Positions 22,224 to 30,484 of a stretch of 35,534 bases of DNA are shown here, one piece after another. The position numbers were made by a program, and so were the translations under genes. The notes under the pieces are model-generated. The model was not told the origin of the DNA and searched no databases. It saw nothing but the letters and a program-made list of their open reading frames with translations. Source of the DNA: Longimicrobium sp. (lineage in GTDB: Bacteria; Gemmatimonadota; Gemmatimonadetes; Longimicrobiales; Longimicrobiaceae); the NCBI GenBank assembly GCA_036389795.1, contig DASVWD010000224.1:1-35534 (forward strand), read 5' to 3'. Every line of letters begins with the position of its first letter. Positions within the stretch are counted from its first letter, which is position 1.

Positions 22224-24614
22224 ATGAATCCCCACGCCCTGGCAGTCCTGGAGTACCGCGACGCGCTCGACCTGGTCGCCCGCCACGCCTCGTCGGCGCT
22301 GGGGGCCGAGGCGGTGCGCGCCCTGGAGCCGTCGGCCGACCCGGGCTGGATCGAGCCCGAGCTGACCCGCGTCGAGGAGATGCGCGCCTTCCTGGGCGGC
22401 GACTCCGGGTGGGCGCTCCCCGCCATCCCCGACGTGCGCGAGCCCCTGCGCAGGCTGCGCGTGGAGGGGAGCGTGCTCGACGCGCCGCAGCTGCGCGCCA
22501 TCGCCACGCTGCTGGCCTCGTCGCGCGCCACGCGCCGCGCCTTCGCCGGCGAGGCGGAAGCCGCGCCGCTCCTGGCGCTGCTCACCGGCGGGCTGCTGGA
22601 GGCGGAGAAGGAGGAGGCGGCGATCGGCCGCGCGGTCGACGAGGCCGGGGCGGTGCGCGACGACGCCTCGCCCGCGCTCCACAAGCTGCGGCGGGAGATC
22701 AAGGGGGCGCGCGCCCGGCTGGTGGAGCGGCTGGCGGCGTACATGCAGACCCTGCCGGCGCACTACCAGGTGCCCGACGCCTCGGTGACGGTGCGCGAGG
22801 GGCGCTACGTGATCCCCGTGCGGCGCGAGGGGCGCGGCGAGGTGGGCGGGATCGTCCACGACGAGTCGGCCACGGGGGCCACGCTCTTCGTGGAGCCGCC
22901 GCTGGCGGTGGAGCTGATGAACCGCCTGCGCGAGCTGGAGGCCGAGGAGGCGCGCGAGGTCCTGCGCATCCTGCGCGAGCTCACCGGCCGGCTCCGCCCC
23001 CTGCAACCCGAGCTGGTGGCCTCGCTGGAGGCGCTGGTGGCGCTCGACTCGGTGTACGCGCGCGCCCGCTACGCCCTGCGCGTGGACGGCCGCCGGCCGG
23101 CGCTCCTGCCGCCGGGGACGGAGGAGTACGAGGTGGTGCACGGGCGCCACCCGCTCCTGCTGGCGAAGTCGAGGGACGTGGTGCCGTTCGACCTGCGCAT
23201 GGACCCGGGCGAGCGCACGCTGCTGATCTCGGGCCCCAACACGGGCGGCAAGACGGTGCTGCTCAAGGCGATCGGGCTGATCTCGCTGCTGGCGCAGAGC
23301 GGCGTGGTCCCGCCGGTGGAGGTGGGGACGCGGCTCCCCGTCTTCCGCGCCGTGTTCGCCGACATCGGCGACGAGCAGTCGATCGAGGCGTCGCTCTCCA
23401 CCTTCAGCGCGCACCTGAAGAACCTGGGCGAGGCGCTGGAGGGGGCCGACTGGGAGTCGCTGGTGCTCACCGACGAGGCGGGGAGCGGCACCGATCCCGT
23501 CGAGGGCGGAGCGCTGGCGGCGGCGGTGCTGGTGGAGCTCACGCGGCGCTCCTGCTTCACGGTGGCCACCACGCACCTGGGACAGCTCAAGCTGCTGGCC
23601 ACGCGGGAGCGGGGGATCGTGAACGCGTCGCTCCAGTTCGACGCCGAGCGGCTGCAGCCCACCTACCGCCTGGTGAAGGGCGTCCCCGGGCGCTCGTACG
23701 GCCTGGCCATCGCCCGGCGGCTGGGGCTGCCGCAGGGGGTGCTGGACACGGCGGAGGCGGCGCTCCCGCAGGGCGAGCGCGACGTCGCGCGGCTGCTGCT
23801 GGAGCTGGAGGCCAAGGAGCAGCGCCTGGACGAGCAGACCGCGCGCGCCGACCGGCTCCTGGCCGAGACGGAAGCGCTGCGCGAGGAGCTCGAGGAGCGC
23901 GAGCGCTCGCTGGTGGTGCGCGAGAAGGACGCGGAGCGCCGGGCGCGGCAGCAGGCGCGCGACCTCCTCCTCCAGTCGCGCGCCGAGGTGGAGCAGGCGA
24001 TCCAGGAGCTGCGCGCGGCGGCCGAGCAGGCCAGCCTGGACGAGGCGGCGAAGGCGGCGCGGCGGCGGGTGGAGGAGGCGGCCCGGCGGCAGAAGGAGAA
24101 GGCGCCCGCGGAGCGGCGGCAGCCGCCGGGGAAGCCGGCGGAGCGCAGGCCCGAGAAGGCGGCGGCCGAGCTGGCGCCGGGCCTCCGGGTGCGGATCGAG
24201 TCGCTGGGGCGCACGGGGACGGTGGTGGAGCTGCGCGACGGGAAGGCGATGGTGGAGGCGGGCTCCATGCGCCTGTGGCTCCCGCGCGAGGACCTGACGG
24301 TGCTCCCGCCGGGCGACCAGAAGGCGGAGCGGCAGAGGCCGGCGGGCGGCTGGTTCGTGCACGACGTGGATGCGCGCCCCGAGGTGGACCTGCGCGGGAT
24401 GCGGGTGGACGAGGTGGAGACGGTGCTGGGGCGCGCCATCGACGACGCGATCCTGGCGGGGCTGCCGAGCTTCCGCATCATCCACGGCAAGGGGACGGGG
24501 GCGCTCCGGGCCCACGTGCGCGAGCTGCTGGAGCGCGACCGCCGCATCCGCGTGCAGCGGCCGGGGGAGATGTACGAGGGGGGGACGGGGGTGACGGTGA
24601 TCGAGTTCGCGTGA
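22224..24614 (+). CDS. mutS2: MutS2-family ATPase with Smr domain (MutS2/RqcU)
   Basis: A 796-residue MutS2. The N-terminal core and clamp domains (about 1-310) are followed by an ABC-type ATPase with Walker A GPNTGGKT (337-344), ADIGDEQSIEASLSTFSAHL and the Walker B region VLTDEAGSGTDP. An H-loop (TTHLGQLK), a coiled-coil segment (about 520-640), a KOW-like domain and a C-terminal Smr nuclease domain from residue 720 (EVDLRGM, HGKGTGALR) complete it. MutS2 lacks the mismatch-recognition domain. Known roles are suppression of homologous recombination and, in Bacillus, rescue of collided ribosomes. The Smr LDxR-type loop reads VDLRG and HGKGTG is intact, so nuclease activity is plausible. Typical length; ATG start with no clear Shine-Dalgarno. 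Confidence 0.95.
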   Translation: MNPHALAVLEYRDALDLVARHASSALGAEAVRALEPSADPGWIEPELTRVEEMRAFLGGDSGWALPAIPDVREPLRRLRVEGSVLDAPQLRAIATLLASSRATRRAFAGEAEAAPLLALLTGGLLEAEKEEAAIGRAVDEAGAVRDDASPALHKLRREIKGARARLVERLAAYMQTLPAHYQVPDASVTVREGRYVIPVRREGRGEVGGIVHDESATGATLFVEPPLAVELMNRLRELEAEEAREVLRILRELTGRLRPLQPELVASLEALVALDSVYARARYALRVDGRRPALLPPGTEEYEVVHGRHPLLLAKSRDVVPFDLRMDPGERTLLISGPNTGGKTVLLKAIGLISLLAQSGVVPPVEVGTRLPVFRAVFADIGDEQSIEASLSTFSAHLKNLGEALEGADWESLVLTDEAGSGTDPVEGGALAAAVLVELTRRSCFTVATTHLGQLKLLATRERGIVNASLQFDAERLQPTYRLVKGVPGRSYGLAIARRLGLPQGVLDTAEAALPQGERDVARLLLELEAKEQRLDEQTARADRLLAETEALREELEERERSLVVREKDAERRARQQARDLLLQSRAEVEQAIQELRAAAEQASLDEAAKAARRRVEEAARRQKEKAPAERRQPPGKPAERRPEKAAAELAPGLRVRIESLGRTGTVVELRDGKAMVEAGSMRLWLPREDLTVLPPGDQKAERQRPAGGWFVHDVDARPEVDLRGMRVDEVETVLGRAIDDAILAGLPSFRIIHGKGTGALRAHVRELLERDRRIRVQRPGEMYEGGTGVTVIEFA

Positions 24615-24648
24615 GGGCGGGTGCGGCGCAGCCGCGGGGGGCCCTCAC
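24611..24648 (+). terminator. Stacked hairpin overlapping the mutS2 stop
   Basis: GTGAGGGC (24611-24618) pairs with GCCCTCAC (24641-24648), enclosing an inner GCGGC/GCCGC hairpin (24623-24635). The outer stem includes the stop codon. Confidence 0.55.
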
Positions 24649-24667
24649 CCGCCGCCTTGGAGCGGCA

Positions 24668-24693
24668 ACCCTCTCCCAACTTCGGGAGAGGGT
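24668..24693. terminator. Hairpin ACCCTCTCCC/GGGAGAGGGT
   Basis: A perfect ten-base stem with loop AACTTC, related to the hairpin at 14456-14484. Confidence 0.6.
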
Positions 24694-24721
24694 GAACTTG
24701 ACGGGCGGAGCAGGACAGGCG

Positions 24722-24831
24722 TCCGTAGGGGCGAAGCCTGCCTCGACCGGCGGATGCCAGCCCATGCGCGGGGGGCGGCCACCTGTGCCGAGGGCTACCT
24801 GTCTTCGGACTCGCAGGTTCGCCCCTACGGA
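24722..24831. repeat. 110-bp element bounded by 14-base inverted repeats
   Basis: TCCGTAGGGGCGAA (24722-24735) and TTCGCCCCTACGGA (24818-24831) are exact reverse complements. The interior carries GCCTGCCTCGACCG, also present after rsmI (about 3680-3693). No ORF is seen. It has the form of a small MITE-like or structured repeat and is followed 19 bases later by the second 148-bp repeat. Confidence 0.75.
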
Positions 24832-24850
24832 ACTCATCGCCGCGACAGAA

Positions 24851-24997
24851 CCCGCGTGAGGGATGCGCGCCCGGAGGGCCGGGACGCCGCCGCCACAGGG
24901 GTATCGTGGCGGCGGTGGCCCGGCGCGGTTGGGCACAGTCGTACCGTGCCCTACCGCGCGCGCAGCCCGGCCCGGAGCGCAGCGGAGGGACACGCCC
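24851..24997. repeat. 148-bp dispersed structured repeat, copy 2
   Basis: Same orientation as 12369-12516, with three substitutions in the stem and loop region, one loop substitution and a one-base deletion. Two of the substitutions are a paired change that preserves the stem. It completes the 501-base gap between mutS2 and dnaG, which is composed almost wholly of repeats. Confidence 0.85.
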
Positions 24998-25002
24998 AAA
25001 CG

Positions 25003-25041
25003 GCAGTGCGGAAGTGCGTGAGTGCGAAAGTGCGAAAGTCC
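25003..25041. repeat. Heptad array (GTGCGAA units)
   Basis: Tandem AAGTGCG/AGTGCGA-type units in one orientation only, directly after the 148-bp repeat. Confidence 0.65.
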
Positions 25042-25084
25042 TGGATCGGTGTGGATTCGATGAGGTGAGATGAAGGCGATGGCT

Positions 25085-25112
25085 GTCCCCTGTTCCCTGT
25101 GCCCTGTCCCCT
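25085..25112. repeat. Heptad array abutting dnaG (GTCCCCT units)
   Basis: Four exact heptads in a row: GTCCCCT, GTTCCCT, GTGCCCT, GTCCCCT. The array ends three bases before the dnaG ATG, so it would occupy the ribosome-binding region of the mRNA. Confidence 0.8.
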
Positions 25113-25115
25113 AGC

Positions 25116-26996
25116 ATGCCGATCCCGGACCACCTGGTCGAGGAGATCCGCGCGCGGGCGGACCTCGTGGAGATCGTCTCGGAGCACACGCGGCTCAAGC
25201 GCTCCGGGCGGACCTTCCGGGGCCCTTGCCCGCTGCACGGGGGCGAGGGGCCCAACTTCTCGGTGGACCCCGCCAAGGGCTTCTACAAGTGCTTCGTCTG
25301 CGGGGAGGGCGGCACCGCCTACACCTTCCTGATGAAGCACCTGGGGATGACCTACCCCGAGGCGATCCGCGCGGTGGCCGCCCGCGTCGGGATCGCCGTC
25401 CCCGACGAGCGCGAGGAGCGGCGCGAGGAGGACCCCAACCGCCCCCTCTACGAGGTCAACGCCTTCGCCCGCGACTGGTTCCGCCGGCAGCTCTGGGAGG
25501 GCGACGGCGGGAAGGAGGCGCGCGCCTACCTGGAGCGGCGCGGGATCAGCCGCGAGGCGGCGGAGCGCTTCGGGCTGGGATGGGCGCCCGAGGAGTGGAC
25601 GGCGTTCGGCGACGCGGCCCGCAAGCACGGCATCCGCAACGAGATGCTGCTGGACCTGGGGCTGCTCAAGCAGTCGAAGTCGGGGAGGGAGCCGTACGAC
25701 GTGTTCCGCGGCCGGGTGATCTTCCCGATCGAGGACCTGGGCGGGCGGGTGCTGGCCTTCGGCGGGCGCATCCTGGGGACTGCCGAGGAGCACGTGCCGA
25801 AGTACCTCAACTCGCCCGAGACGCCGATCTACCACAAGGGGAGCGTGCTCTACGGGCTGGGGTGGGCCAAGGGCGCCATCCGCAAGGAGGAAACGGCGCT
25901 CGTCGTGGAAGGCTACATGGACTACGTCTCCCTGGCCTCGCACGGCGTCGAGAACGCGGTGGCGCCGCTGGGGACGGCGATGACGGAGGAGCAGGCGGCG
26001 CTGATCGCGCGCTACGCCCGGCGCGCCATCCTCCTCTACGACAGCGACAAGGCGGGGCTCAAGGCCACCTTCCGCTCGGGCGACGCGCTGCTGGCGGTGG
26101 GGGTGGAGGTGCTGGTGGCCACGCTCCCCGACGGCGAGGACCCCGACTCGCTGGTGCGGGCGAAGGGGGCGGCGGCGCTCCGGAAGTACCTGGACGACGC
26201 GGTGGACGTGCTGGAGCGCAAGATCCAGATCCTGGAGCGCAAGGACTACTTCTCCTCGATCCGCGGCACCCGCCAGGCGATCGACGCGCTGCTCCCCACG
26301 GTGCGCGCCGCGAGCGACGAGGTGCTGCGCGGCGTGTACGTGGGCCGCATCGCCGAGAAGACGGGGGTGGCGCGCGAGACGCTGGAGCGCGAGGTGGCCG
26401 CGGCCCCCGCGCCGGGGCCGGGCGCGCGCGGCGGGCCCGCCTCGGCCGAGGAGCGGCGCCAGCGGGTGGAGGGGCGCCGCGCGCAGGAGGCGCGCGACGC
26501 CACGCGGGCGCAGGAGAACCCGGAGCGCATCCTGCTGCTCCTGCTCTTCCGCGACGAGGCGTGGGTGGAGCGCGCGGGCGCCGAGCTGTCGCCGGGCGAC
26601 TTCCGCCACCCGGCGTACCAGCGGATCTTCGCGGGGCTGGTGGAGGCCGAGGGGCGGCGCGACGCCGACGGCGAGTGGCTGCGGGTGTTCGCGCCCGACG
26701 TGCTCCCGCTGGTGGAGGAGCTGCGCGGCGACCCCGAGGCGGCCACGCTGAACCCGGCCGACCAGTTCTTCTGGGGAAGCCTGCAGCTGATCCGCGCCCG
26801 CTCGATCCAGGCGCGCCTGGCCGAGATCGAGCGCGAGCTGCACCTGGCGGCGCCCGAGCAGCAGCTCTCGCTCTTCCGCGAGAAGAAGGTGCTCACCGAC
26901 CAGTTGCGCGGCTCCAGCGGCTACCTGCGCAAGGCCGGCCTGCCGCGCCCGATGGTGCTCACCGACCGGCCGCTGCGGGAGTACGGAAGTGCGTGA
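25116..26996 (+). CDS. dnaG: DNA primase
   Basis: A 626-residue replicative primase that lays RNA primers for lagging-strand synthesis with DnaB helicase. An N-terminal CHC2 zinc finger (C38, H41, C59, C62) is followed by the catalytic core with SRGRVIFPI-type FRGRVIFPIEDL, GGRILG and PKYLNSPET. The Toprim domain has E265 (VVEGYMDYVSL) and the metal Asp pair D309/D311 (LLYDSDKAG). The C-terminal 200 residues form the less conserved DnaB-interacting helical domain, with an Ala/Pro/Arg linker near 430-460. ATG 25116 gives the standard PIPDHLVEEIRARADLVEIV start (20 residues). No Shine-Dalgarno; a heptad array lies where one would be expected. It is not followed by rpoD here. Confidence 0.96.
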   Translation: MPIPDHLVEEIRARADLVEIVSEHTRLKRSGRTFRGPCPLHGGEGPNFSVDPAKGFYKCFVCGEGGTAYTFLMKHLGMTYPEAIRAVAARVGIAVPDEREERREEDPNRPLYEVNAFARDWFRRQLWEGDGGKEARAYLERRGISREAAERFGLGWAPEEWTAFGDAARKHGIRNEMLLDLGLLKQSKSGREPYDVFRGRVIFPIEDLGGRVLAFGGRILGTAEEHVPKYLNSPETPIYHKGSVLYGLGWAKGAIRKEETALVVEGYMDYVSLASHGVENAVAPLGTAMTEEQAALIARYARRAILLYDSDKAGLKATFRSGDALLAVGVEVLVATLPDGEDPDSLVRAKGAAALRKYLDDAVDVLERKIQILERKDYFSSIRGTRQAIDALLPTVRAASDEVLRGVYVGRIAEKTGVARETLEREVAAAPAPGPGARGGPASAEERRQRVEGRRAQEARDATRAQENPERILLLLLFRDEAWVERAGAELSPGDFRHPAYQRIFAGLVEAEGRRDADGEWLRVFAPDVLPLVEELRGDPEAATLNPADQFFWGSLQLIRARSIQARLAEIERELHLAAPEQQLSLFREKKVLTDQLRGSSGYLRKAGLPRPMVLTDRPLREYGSA

Positions 26997-26997
26997 C

Positions 26998-27096
26998 GGA
27001 ACTGCAGGGGACAGGGAACAGGGTACAGGGGACAGCCGGCAACTGCGGAGCGAAGTGGCTGGCTGTCCCCTGTTCCCTGTCCCCTGTTCCCTGTCG
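26998..27096. repeat. Heptad-array inverted repeat (CAGGGGA/GTCCCCT)
   Basis: The left arm (27005-27035) is CAGGGGA, CAGGGAA, CAGGGTA, CAGGGGA. The right arm (27065-27095) is GTCCCCT, GTTCCCT, GTCCCCT, GTTCCCT. The two can pair into a hairpin about 30 bp long. It separates the convergent dnaG and peptidase genes and ends at the peptidase stop. Confidence 0.8.
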
Positions 27097-27098
27097 TT

Positions 27099-29597
27099 TC
27101 AGGGTCCCAGCAGGATCGCGTTCACCAGCAGCGGCTGGGTGCTGCGCCAGAAGAGGCGGAAGAGCGGGTCGTCGGCGAAGAGCACCACGCTCCCCTGCCC
27201 CATCCGCTTGGTCACCAGCCAGGCCCCCTGCCCCAGGTTGCGCAGGTTCTCGGGCGAGATCACGCCGGAGATGCGCGACAGGTCGCGCGGGAAGTAGGCC
27301 ACCGACTCCACTCCTTCCGCCGGCTCGAAGATCCGGTTCCCCTGGTGCAGCACGAAGGTCCTCTCCGGCGCGGCGTCGAGCCCCGCCCCGAAGGCCAGCG
27401 GGTGCGCGGGGTCCAGCGTCACCGGGACGATGGTGCCCGGCACCTCCTGCCGCCACTCCTGCTTCTCGCGCTCCTCGCGGCCGGCCAGGAAGCGGTCGCG
27501 CGAGCTGTCCCGCGGGGACTCGCGCGTCTTCACCTCGGCCAGCGCCGCCACGGCCGCGGCGCCGCCCCCCACCGCCACCAGCCGCCCGCCCTTCTGGATC
27601 CAGCCCTTGAGCGCCTCGTCGGCCCCGCGCAACGCGCGCGGGCTGGCGTCGGGGAGGACGATCACGTCGTACTCCGACAGGTCCACGCTCGCCAGGTCGG
27701 AGCCCTGCACCACGTCGAGCCTGAGCCCCAGCTCGCGCTCCAGGTAGAACCACATCGACCCGAACGAGGTGGCGGAGACGCCGTCGCCCGAGACCAGGGC
27801 CACGCGCGGGGCCTTCACCGGGAGCACGTTCTCGCTCCCCAGGTCGATCCCGTTCTCGCTGAGCCCCGTGGCCGCGACCGCCGCGAAGGGGCCGAGCCCG
27901 GCCCGCGTGGCGCGCGCCTGCAGCGAGTCGTTGCCGCGCGCGGGGATGAACCAGGTCCCCGCCGGGAAGCGCCGCCCGCCGAAGGTGGAGGGCTTCACCA
28001 GCACCCGCGCCCGCCCGCCGGCCTCCATGAAGCGCAGCACCGCGGCGGAGGCGCCCTCGCCCGGCGCCACCAGGTAGCCGTACCCCGGGGCGGGCGCGGG
28101 GCGCTCGGCCGGCCCGTTCGGCGCGGCGACGCTCGTCCACCCGCTCCCCGTGCCCGGCGCCACCCGGTAGGCGGCCACGCCGTACGCGTAGGGGAGGCTC
28201 CAGGCGCTCACGTCGTACGAGTAGTCGGCCTTCAGCTGCGTCTCCTGCTGCAGCAGCGTAATCGCCAGGCGGCCGAGCGGCTGCCGGGCGCGCACGCGGT
28301 AGGTGCCCGCGGGGAACTGGCCGCGCGCCGGGAAGCCCGCGTACGCGGTGGCCCGCGCCGTGAAGCCGGACTGGGCGCGCTCCACCTCGACGCCCTGCCG
28401 GCGGAGGTGCGCCACCAGCGCCTCCACCCGCGAGGGGTCTTCGCCGGGGACCAGGAGGAAGTCCTGCTCGCCGTCGCCGGCGGTGCGCGCGGCCTCGGCG
28501 TAGTCCAGCAGGAGCCGCGTCTTCCCCTCCGCGGCGGTGCGCAGCGTGGCCTGGCCGCTGGTGCGGTGGTGCTCGGCGCGGTCGTGCAGCGTGAGCGTGT
28601 CGCCGTCCTCGCGCGCCACCGCCTGCCCCGCGGCGCCGTGGCCCGCCTGCTCGTACGTCATCCCCACCGCGCCGGTGAGGCTGGGCCAGCTGTCGCCGTA
28701 GCCGGGGTAGAAGAGGTCGAACGCCTCGGCGGTGTAGTAGGCCCACCCGTGCTGGTCGAACGCGCGCGCGTTGGCCTGGCCGAAGCGCTTCCCCCACTCC
28801 AGGATGTGCTCGGGGTAGATCGGGTTGATCGGCGCCGTGGCGGGGAAGAAGAAGTACGAGCTGTTGAAGAACATCTCGTGGAAGTCCACGTGCACCTGCG
28901 GGTTCCACCGCCACCAGGTGGCCAGCCGCGCCCGGGTCTCCTCCTGCGTGGCCCAGCTCCAGTCGCGGTTCAGGTCGAACAGGTAGTGGTTGAAGCGCCC
29001 GCCCGGCCACGGCTCGCGGTGCTCGCGCGACTGCGGGTCGGGGTCGGGGACGGCGCCGCGCACCGAGCGGTACCAGTTGACGTAGCGGTCGCGCCCGTCG
29101 GGGTTGGTGACGGGGTCGATGATCACCACGAGCGAGTCGAGCGCGCCGCGCACCTCGGGGGCGTCGCGGGCCAGGTCCCAGGCGGTCCACAGGGCCGCCT
29201 CGCTGGAGGAGCTCTCGTTGCCATGCACGCCGTAGCTGAAGTAGACCACCGCCGGGTTGGCGGCGGCGATCTGCCGGGCGCGCTCGGGGCCGGCGCCGCG
29301 GGCCAGCTCGGCGTTGGCGGCCAGGATCTGGTCCAGCCGCCGCAGGTTCCCGGGGGTGGCGACCACCAGCTGGAAGAGCTCGCGCCCCTCGTAGGTCTCG
29401 CCGTACGGCCGGTACTCCACCCGGTCGCTGGCGGCGTCGAGCGCCTTCGCGTACTGCTGCACGCCCGCGTACGGGGTGAAGCGCTCGCCCAGCTCGTAGC
29501 CGAGCACCTGGGCCGGCGAGGGCGGCGCCTGCTGGGCGGCGAGCGGCGCCGCGGCGAGGGTGGCGAGCAGCGCGAGGCTGCGGGTGCTGCGCGTCAT
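27099..29597 (-). CDS. Secreted M14-family zinc carboxypeptidase-like protein
   Basis: An 832-residue exported protein. Residues 1-22 are a Sec signal peptide (two Arg, hydrophobic ALLATLAAAPLAA). The M14 peptidase domain follows, with HxxE zinc ligands H125/E128 (VHGNESS), substrate-binding NPDGRDR and LNRDW, a further zinc His in VHVDFHEM (H240) and a likely catalytic Glu in TYEQ. The C-terminal 400 residues carry Rossmann-like or DJ-1/GATase-like strands (VALVSGDG, YDVIVLPDAS, GGRLVAVGGGAAAV), as in other large M14 proteins. It is probably periplasmic or secreted, degrading peptides for nutrition. The substrate is unknown. It is divergent from a lipoprotein gene with back-to-back promoters. 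Confidence 0.92.
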   Translation of the reverse strand: MTRSTRSLALLATLAAAPLAAQQAPPSPAQVLGYELGERFTPYAGVQQYAKALDAASDRVEYRPYGETYEGRELFQLVVATPGNLRRLDQILAANAELARGAGPERARQIAAANPAVVYFSYGVHGNESSSSEAALWTAWDLARDAPEVRGALDSLVVIIDPVTNPDGRDRYVNWYRSVRGAVPDPDPQSREHREPWPGGRFNHYLFDLNRDWSWATQEETRARLATWWRWNPQVHVDFHEMFFNSSYFFFPATAPINPIYPEHILEWGKRFGQANARAFDQHGWAYYTAEAFDLFYPGYGDSWPSLTGAVGMTYEQAGHGAAGQAVAREDGDTLTLHDRAEHHRTSGQATLRTAAEGKTRLLLDYAEAARTAGDGEQDFLLVPGEDPSRVEALVAHLRRQGVEVERAQSGFTARATAYAGFPARGQFPAGTYRVRARQPLGRLAITLLQQETQLKADYSYDVSAWSLPYAYGVAAYRVAPGTGSGWTSVAAPNGPAERPAPAPGYGYLVAPGEGASAAVLRFMEAGGRARVLVKPSTFGGRRFPAGTWFIPARGNDSLQARATRAGLGPFAAVAATGLSENGIDLGSENVLPVKAPRVALVSGDGVSATSFGSMWFYLERELGLRLDVVQGSDLASVDLSEYDVIVLPDASPRALRGADEALKGWIQKGGRLVAVGGGAAAVAALAEVKTRESPRDSSRDRFLAGREEREKQEWRQEVPGTIVPVTLDPAHPLAFGAGLDAAPERTFVLHQGNRIFEPAEGVESVAYFPRDLSRISGVISPENLRNLGQGAWLVTKRMGQGSVVLFADDPLFRLFWRSTQPLLVNAILLGP

Positions 29598-29645
29598 CGG
29601 TTGCGTTGCCGGAGTTGGGGTGCGGGCCCGCGGGTGGGCCGTCCG

Positions 29646-29674
29646 AAGCTAGGGGGCGGCGGCGCGGGGCGCAA
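29646..29674 (-). promoter_or_regulatory. Promoter for M14 peptidase gene
   Basis: On the minus strand TTGCGC (complement of 29669-29674), a 17-base spacer and TAGCTT (29646-29651), about 48 bases before the start codon. Confidence 0.5.
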
Positions 29675-29683
29675 CGCGGCGCC

Positions 29684-29712
29684 TTGACAGCACTTCGCCC
29701 CGCCGGTAGCCT
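29684..29712 (+). promoter_or_regulatory. Promoter for lipoprotein gene
   Basis: Perfect TTGACA (29684-29689), a 17-base spacer and TAGCCT (29707-29712), about 87 bases before ATG 29799. Its -35 lies ten bases from the -35 of the divergent peptidase promoter. Confidence 0.6.
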
Positions 29713-29798
29713 GCGACGCCCGGCCCGGCGGAAGCGGGAACCGCGGCGCGGGCGGCGGTGTTTACCCGGTCATGCGTAATTCGTTTTCGGGAAAGAAG

Positions 29799-30416
29799 AT
29801 GCGAATCACCGCACTCCCCGCCCTCGCGGCGCTGGCGCTCGCCGTTGCCGCGTGCGGCGGGCGCGACGCGGCGGCGGCGATCCCGCGCGCGCGCTTCGTC
29901 GCCGCGAACGTGGCGCTGCGCACGGTGCCCGACACCGCCGGCGACGCCGCCGCGCTCCGCCAGGCGGCGCTCAAGCAGCACCGGGTGACGGAGAAGGACC
30001 TCACCCGCTTCGTGGCCGCGCACCGGCGCGACGCGGAGTTCATGGCCGAGGTGTGGAAGGAGATCGCGCGCGAGGTGGAGAAGGTGCACGACGCGCGCTC
30101 CCGCCCCGCCGCCGGCCGCCCCGGCGCGCCGCCGGTAGCCACGATGCCGACGCCGCCCGTACCCGCGCCCGGCCAGCCGACACGTCCGACGATGATGCCG
30201 ACCCCGCCGCCGGGGGTTCCTCCAAGCGCGGGCCGGCCACCGGTGCCGGCGACGAAGCCCCCACGGCTCATCCGCCCCGACACCACGCGGCCCCCGACGC
30301 AGCTTCCGCCGCCGCGGGAGCCGCGCGACGCGCGTCCCTGGCAGCCGGTTCCGGGCGACTCCGTGCGCGTCATCCGTCCCACGCCGCCACCGCCGGCCCC
30401 TCCGCCGGAGGGGTAG
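29799..30416 (+). CDS. Putative lipoprotein with proline-rich tail
   Basis: A 205-residue protein. ATG 29799 is preferred to ATG 29772 because the nine codons between them mostly lack the GC3 bias. Residues 1-19 (MRITALPALAALALAVAAC) form a lipoprotein signal with lipidated C19. A helical domain of about 75 residues (FVAANVALRTVPDTAGDAA, LKQHRVTEKDLTRFV, EIAREVEKVHDAR) recalls DUF4296-like lipoproteins. From about residue 95 the chain is Pro/Arg-rich (MPTPP, PPPPAPPPEG) and probably extended, which could reach through the periplasm or peptidoglycan. A terminator shared with the convergent DUF3667 gene follows. Confidence 0.75.
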   Translation: MRITALPALAALALAVAACGGRDAAAAIPRARFVAANVALRTVPDTAGDAAALRQAALKQHRVTEKDLTRFVAAHRRDAEFMAEVWKEIAREVEKVHDARSRPAAGRPGAPPVATMPTPPVPAPGQPTRPTMMPTPPPGVPPSAGRPPVPATKPPRLIRPDTTRPPTQLPPPREPRDARPWQPVPGDSVRVIRPTPPPPAPPPEG

Positions 30417-30438
30417 GCCGGCTCGGCCTGGAAGGCGA

Positions 30439-30464
30439 AGAGCCCCGGCACGCGCCGGGGCTCT
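30439..30464. terminator. Bidirectional terminator hairpin
   Basis: A perfect 11-base stem, AGAGCCCCGGC (30439-30449) with GCCGGGGCTCT (30454-30464), and a four-base loop, between convergent genes. Confidence 0.8.
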
Positions 30465-30484
30465 CGTCGTTCATCGAGCTTCGC

